64,000 nt of DNA from Notoacmeibacter sp. Its GTDB lineage: Bacteria; Pseudomonadota; Alphaproteobacteria; Rhizobiales; Rhizobiaceae. Location: positions 1 through 64,000 of the forward strand of contig JAIOIW010000117.1 in NCBI GenBank assembly GCA_019912385.1, read 5' to 3'. The stretch's first letter is position 1. Each line of letters starts with the position of its first letter. This document shows, piece after piece, positions 61,674-64,000 of this stretch. The notes beneath the pieces were generated by a model, which ran no database searches, was not told where the DNA came from, and saw only the letters and a list, made by a program, of their open reading frames with translations. A program made the position numbers and the translations under genes.

Positions 61674-63854
61674 TCATGGTCCCGGTGGTGTCGGGTTGTA
61701 GGAGTTGACGACGGTGGCCGAGCTGGACGTGCCGTCGGTCGTCTTCACGACAACCGAATAGCTCCGGCCGGTCGGGTTGGTGTAACCCGCATCGCTGCTG
61801 ACCTGGACATCCGGTTCGCCAGGCCGGATGTCGCCGCTGTAGCTGTAGCCGCTCGCACCGCCGCTACCGGTGATTTCGACCTCCACCGGCGCAATGTCCG
61901 AAGTGTCGGTCGTGATGGTGTCTTCCCAGTTGGAACCGTTGAAGGCCGTGACGATCGTCACATCCGGGGCTGGCGGCGTGCTGTTGTCGACAGCGAGCGC
62001 ACCAACTTCAAGCAGGTCGGAAAAATATGATCCTTGCTCTTCGGCGTTGAAAAACCGCACCCTGAAGTCGGCCTGGTCGCCGGTCATGTCGCCGGCTGCA
62101 ACGTAACCCAGCCAGAATGTGCCGGCGCCTTCGACGTCGCTCATCGATGCCCACGAATCCGGGTTGCCGGCCGTGTATCCCCGGTAATTGGCCTCGGCGA
62201 CCGTACCGCCGGTCACCCCGGCGAACTTGACCCTGGTCTCGTAGGCGCCGCCGCCCGGATATTGCACCACGGCCGCCTCGCTCGGCGCGGCCGGCTGATC
62301 CAGCTTCGCCTCAAACTGGCGCGGCGGCAGTTGGCTCGGCGCCGCCGCCTCGTGCGTCGCCGGCGTCCACGGCTCGTCGATCAGTTCCTGCGGCCACACG
62401 GTAAACGGGATCTCGACCGTCCCGTCCTCGTCGTTCATGCGCGGCGTGCCGATCAGGCAGAGCATGGTCTCGCTTGACCCGTCCGCGTTGAACTCGGGAA
62501 ACTCGATATCGGCAAAGCTGATATCCCACAAGGCGGCGCCGGCCTGGTTGGTCACGATCAAGCCGTGGTCGGCGCGTTTGAGCAGAAACTCGCGACGCGC
62601 CAGTTGCTGGGCCTGGCCGGCATCGGTGCAATAGGGAAACCGCGCGTCGTAGTAGATGTCGCCGACGCGGGTGACTTCGTCGTCGATCGTCGCCCACGCG
62701 ATACCCGACATGTCGATGTCGATGATCTTGTAATAGCGCTCCGGCGACCAGTACCAGACGCGGCATTTGTTGGCCCGGTCCGTCGCTTCGGCGCCGTAGA
62801 TGTAGTCGTAGTCGTAAATGTAGTCGGCTGGAAACGTCCGCTCGGCCGTCGGCGCATCGTCGACCAGCACCACCTGGATCGTGCCGTCGTTGGCCTCGCG
62901 CACGTCGCCGCCGATCGAGGAGACGAACGCCTGGGCGATCTCGACGCGCTTGTTCTCCGAAGCCCAGATGCCATGCGCGGTGGCCCGTTTGCGCGTGCCA
63001 CCCTGCTTGGCCACCATGGCGTCGGCCCTGGTCGCTTCGGTTCCGATCGTCGTCCAGTCGAAACTGGCGGCCGAGAACCCCGGAAACTGCGCCAGCACAT
63101 GCGCGGTATTGAGGATGCCGTTGTCGGTCCAGGCGGTCGCCAACGTGCGCGGGTCATAGACCGGTTCCAGCCGCGCAAGATAGGCCACTTCGGGAACGCC
63201 GGACTGGAAAAGCGTCTGGAACTTCGCGGTCGTGATCCCCGGCGAGATGAACTGCGCCGTCGTCTGGAAAATGCCCTGGCCCTTGTGCGCCGTCGTCCAC
63301 TCGGAAAGATCGGCGACCGCGTTGGCATCGGCGGTCTCGGTGCCGTCGCCCGGCTGCCGGCGCAGATAGACATAGGAGCCGACGGGTTTCGACCAGGGCG
63401 GCGACGACACCGCGCCATCGGCCTCGACCGTCACCGGGCGATAGCCGAGATAGACGTCCTCGACGCCGTCGATTTCCCCTTTCATGTGGGCGATCATCCG
63501 GTAGCGATTGACCCCGGAGGTGTTGCCGTAGACCTCCAGGCCGCCGAGCAGGCCGCGTCCGACGCCGCGCAGCTCGGACCCGTCCGATGCGGTGAAATTC
63601 GACTGGTACTTGTCGGGCACCAGCGTCTGGTGCCCGGAAAACAGCGAAGCGGATAGCAGGTTCGCACCGACCGCCAGCGCGCCGAGCGCGATCTGGCCGA
63701 TCAGGGCAATGTCGATCGGAACCGTAACGCCGGTGATCGAGGTGAACGCGCCGACCAGGGCAACGCCGACTGAAAATGGATCCGCCAGTGCAGCGCGGTT
63801 CATCGCCAGCAGCGACACACTGGCCAGCAGGGCAATGCGCAGCATCCGCCTCAT
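61674..63854 (-). CDS. Phage tail tip protein (host-specificity J-like)
   Basis: 726 residues from ATG 63854 (MRRMLRIALLASVSLLAMNR). Oddly it opens with what looks like a signal peptide (ALLASVSLLAMNRAALA) followed by two hydrophobic segments (PIDIALIGQIALGALAVGAN). Then come a large beta-rich tail domain (GVEDVYLGYRPVTVEADGAV, RKRATAHGIWASENKRVEIA, RVWYWSPERYYKIIDIDM) and C-terminal fibronectin-like repeats (APVEVEITGSGGASGYSYSG). The central region resembles J/TipJ baseplate-hub proteins. Its start overlaps the upstream gene by 4 bp (ATGA). Confidence 0.82.
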   Translation of the reverse strand: MRRMLRIALLASVSLLAMNRAALADPFSVGVALVGAFTSITGVTVPIDIALIGQIALGALAVGANLLSASLFSGHQTLVPDKYQSNFTASDGSELRGVGRGLLGGLEVYGNTSGVNRYRMIAHMKGEIDGVEDVYLGYRPVTVEADGAVSSPPWSKPVGSYVYLRRQPGDGTETADANAVADLSEWTTAHKGQGIFQTTAQFISPGITTAKFQTLFQSGVPEVAYLARLEPVYDPRTLATAWTDNGILNTAHVLAQFPGFSAASFDWTTIGTEATRADAMVAKQGGTRKRATAHGIWASENKRVEIAQAFVSSIGGDVREANDGTIQVVLVDDAPTAERTFPADYIYDYDYIYGAEATDRANKCRVWYWSPERYYKIIDIDMSGIAWATIDDEVTRVGDIYYDARFPYCTDAGQAQQLARREFLLKRADHGLIVTNQAGAALWDISFADIEFPEFNADGSSETMLCLIGTPRMNDEDGTVEIPFTVWPQELIDEPWTPATHEAAAPSQLPPRQFEAKLDQPAAPSEAAVVQYPGGGAYETRVKFAGVTGGTVAEANYRGYTAGNPDSWASMSDVEGAGTFWLGYVAAGDMTGDQADFRVRFFNAEEQGSYFSDLLEVGALAVDNSTPPAPDVTIVTAFNGSNWEDTITTDTSDIAPVEVEITGSGGASGYSYSGDIRPGEPDVQVSSDAGYTNPTGRSYSVVVKTTDGTSSSATVVNSYNPTPPGP

Positions 63855-64000
63855 GACGTAAAGCTCCATTGCGCGACGATGTTTTTCGGGTAGGGCGTTC
63901 GCCACGTCCAGCCGCCATCGGCGCGCCAGCCCCAATAGCCGGCGCCGGCGCAAATCATGCCGACATGGCCGTACCGGGCGGCATCGATGACGCCGACGCT
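63851..64000 (-). CDS. Phage tail assembly protein, C-terminal 49 residues only
   Basis: Only the last 49 codons are in the window, beginning VGVIDAARYGHVGMICAGAG and ending in IVAQWSFTS. Position directly before a J-like protein, with overlapping start, fits the small NlpC/P60- or DUF6950-like tail assembly genes that occupy this slot in many siphophages. The fragment is too short to decide. Confidence 0.6.
   Translation of the reverse strand, partial: SVGVIDAARYGHVGMICAGAGYWGWRADGGWTWRTPYPKNIVAQWSFTS

Overview
The window looks like chromosomal DNA of an alphaproteobacterium, most likely of the order Hyphomicrobiales (Rhizobiales). The evidence is the CtrA cell-cycle set (ctrA, chpT, sciP), a cluster of GANTC sites ahead of ctrA, a ChoXWV choline transporter with BetI, an EipA/DUF1134 envelope protein, a NolR-like ArsR regulator, and high-GC coding sequence throughout. 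Species cannot be named from the sequence.

1-8.5 kb holds a Zur-type zinc uptake operon (small His-rich protein, znuC, znuB, znuA) reading left off the window, a KDG-kinase gene, a fluoride channel gene, and biotin synthesis split into bioF-bioD (+) and bioB-bioA (-), which converge on a shared TTAA. 9-18 kb is a formate module: a molybdenum/tungsten formate dehydrogenase alpha subunit, a NuoE-NuoF fused beta subunit, a LysR regulator divergent from it, and formate-tetrahydrofolate ligase. Together these can oxidise formate to CO2 with NAD+ or load it onto tetrahydrofolate, as in methylotrophs. 18.3-24.9 kb is a tight five-gene operon of unknown function: a coiled-coil protein, two uncharacterised proteins, an AAA+ ATPase and a membrane-anchored DUF2333 protein.

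25-36 kb carries a cytochrome c, thymidine kinase, betI divergent from choXWV, an SDR dehydrogenase, a HugZ-like protein, an ArsR regulator followed by a decayed P-type ATPase, an RNA methyltransferase, a coiled-coil membrane protein and eipA. 36-40 kb is a cell-cycle cluster: chpT, a stand-alone receiver, ctrA, fliJ, a small GNAT protein, pqiA and sciP. mnmA, a Gfo/Idh/MocA oxidoreductase and a tRNA-Met(CAT) close the core region.

42.8-57.8 kb is an integrated genomic island. The last 47 bp of the tRNA-Met region (42780-42826) recur exactly at 57742-57788. Between them lie a tyrosine integrase, an AlpA-like regulator, a primase-helicase flanked by two copies of an inverted-repeat element, and three defence-like cargo blocks: (i) XRE/ImmA regulators, DUF2188 and a compact ubiquitin-like system (Ubl, E1-like ThiF protein, DUF6527 protein); (ii) an adenine methyltransferase with a convergent PLD-type nuclease; (iii) a HEPN-like protein and a second PLD protein. 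The ubiquitin-like block is the most interesting system here. From 58.7 kb to the right edge, minus-strand genes encode phage tail proteins, the end of a prophage continuing beyond the window.
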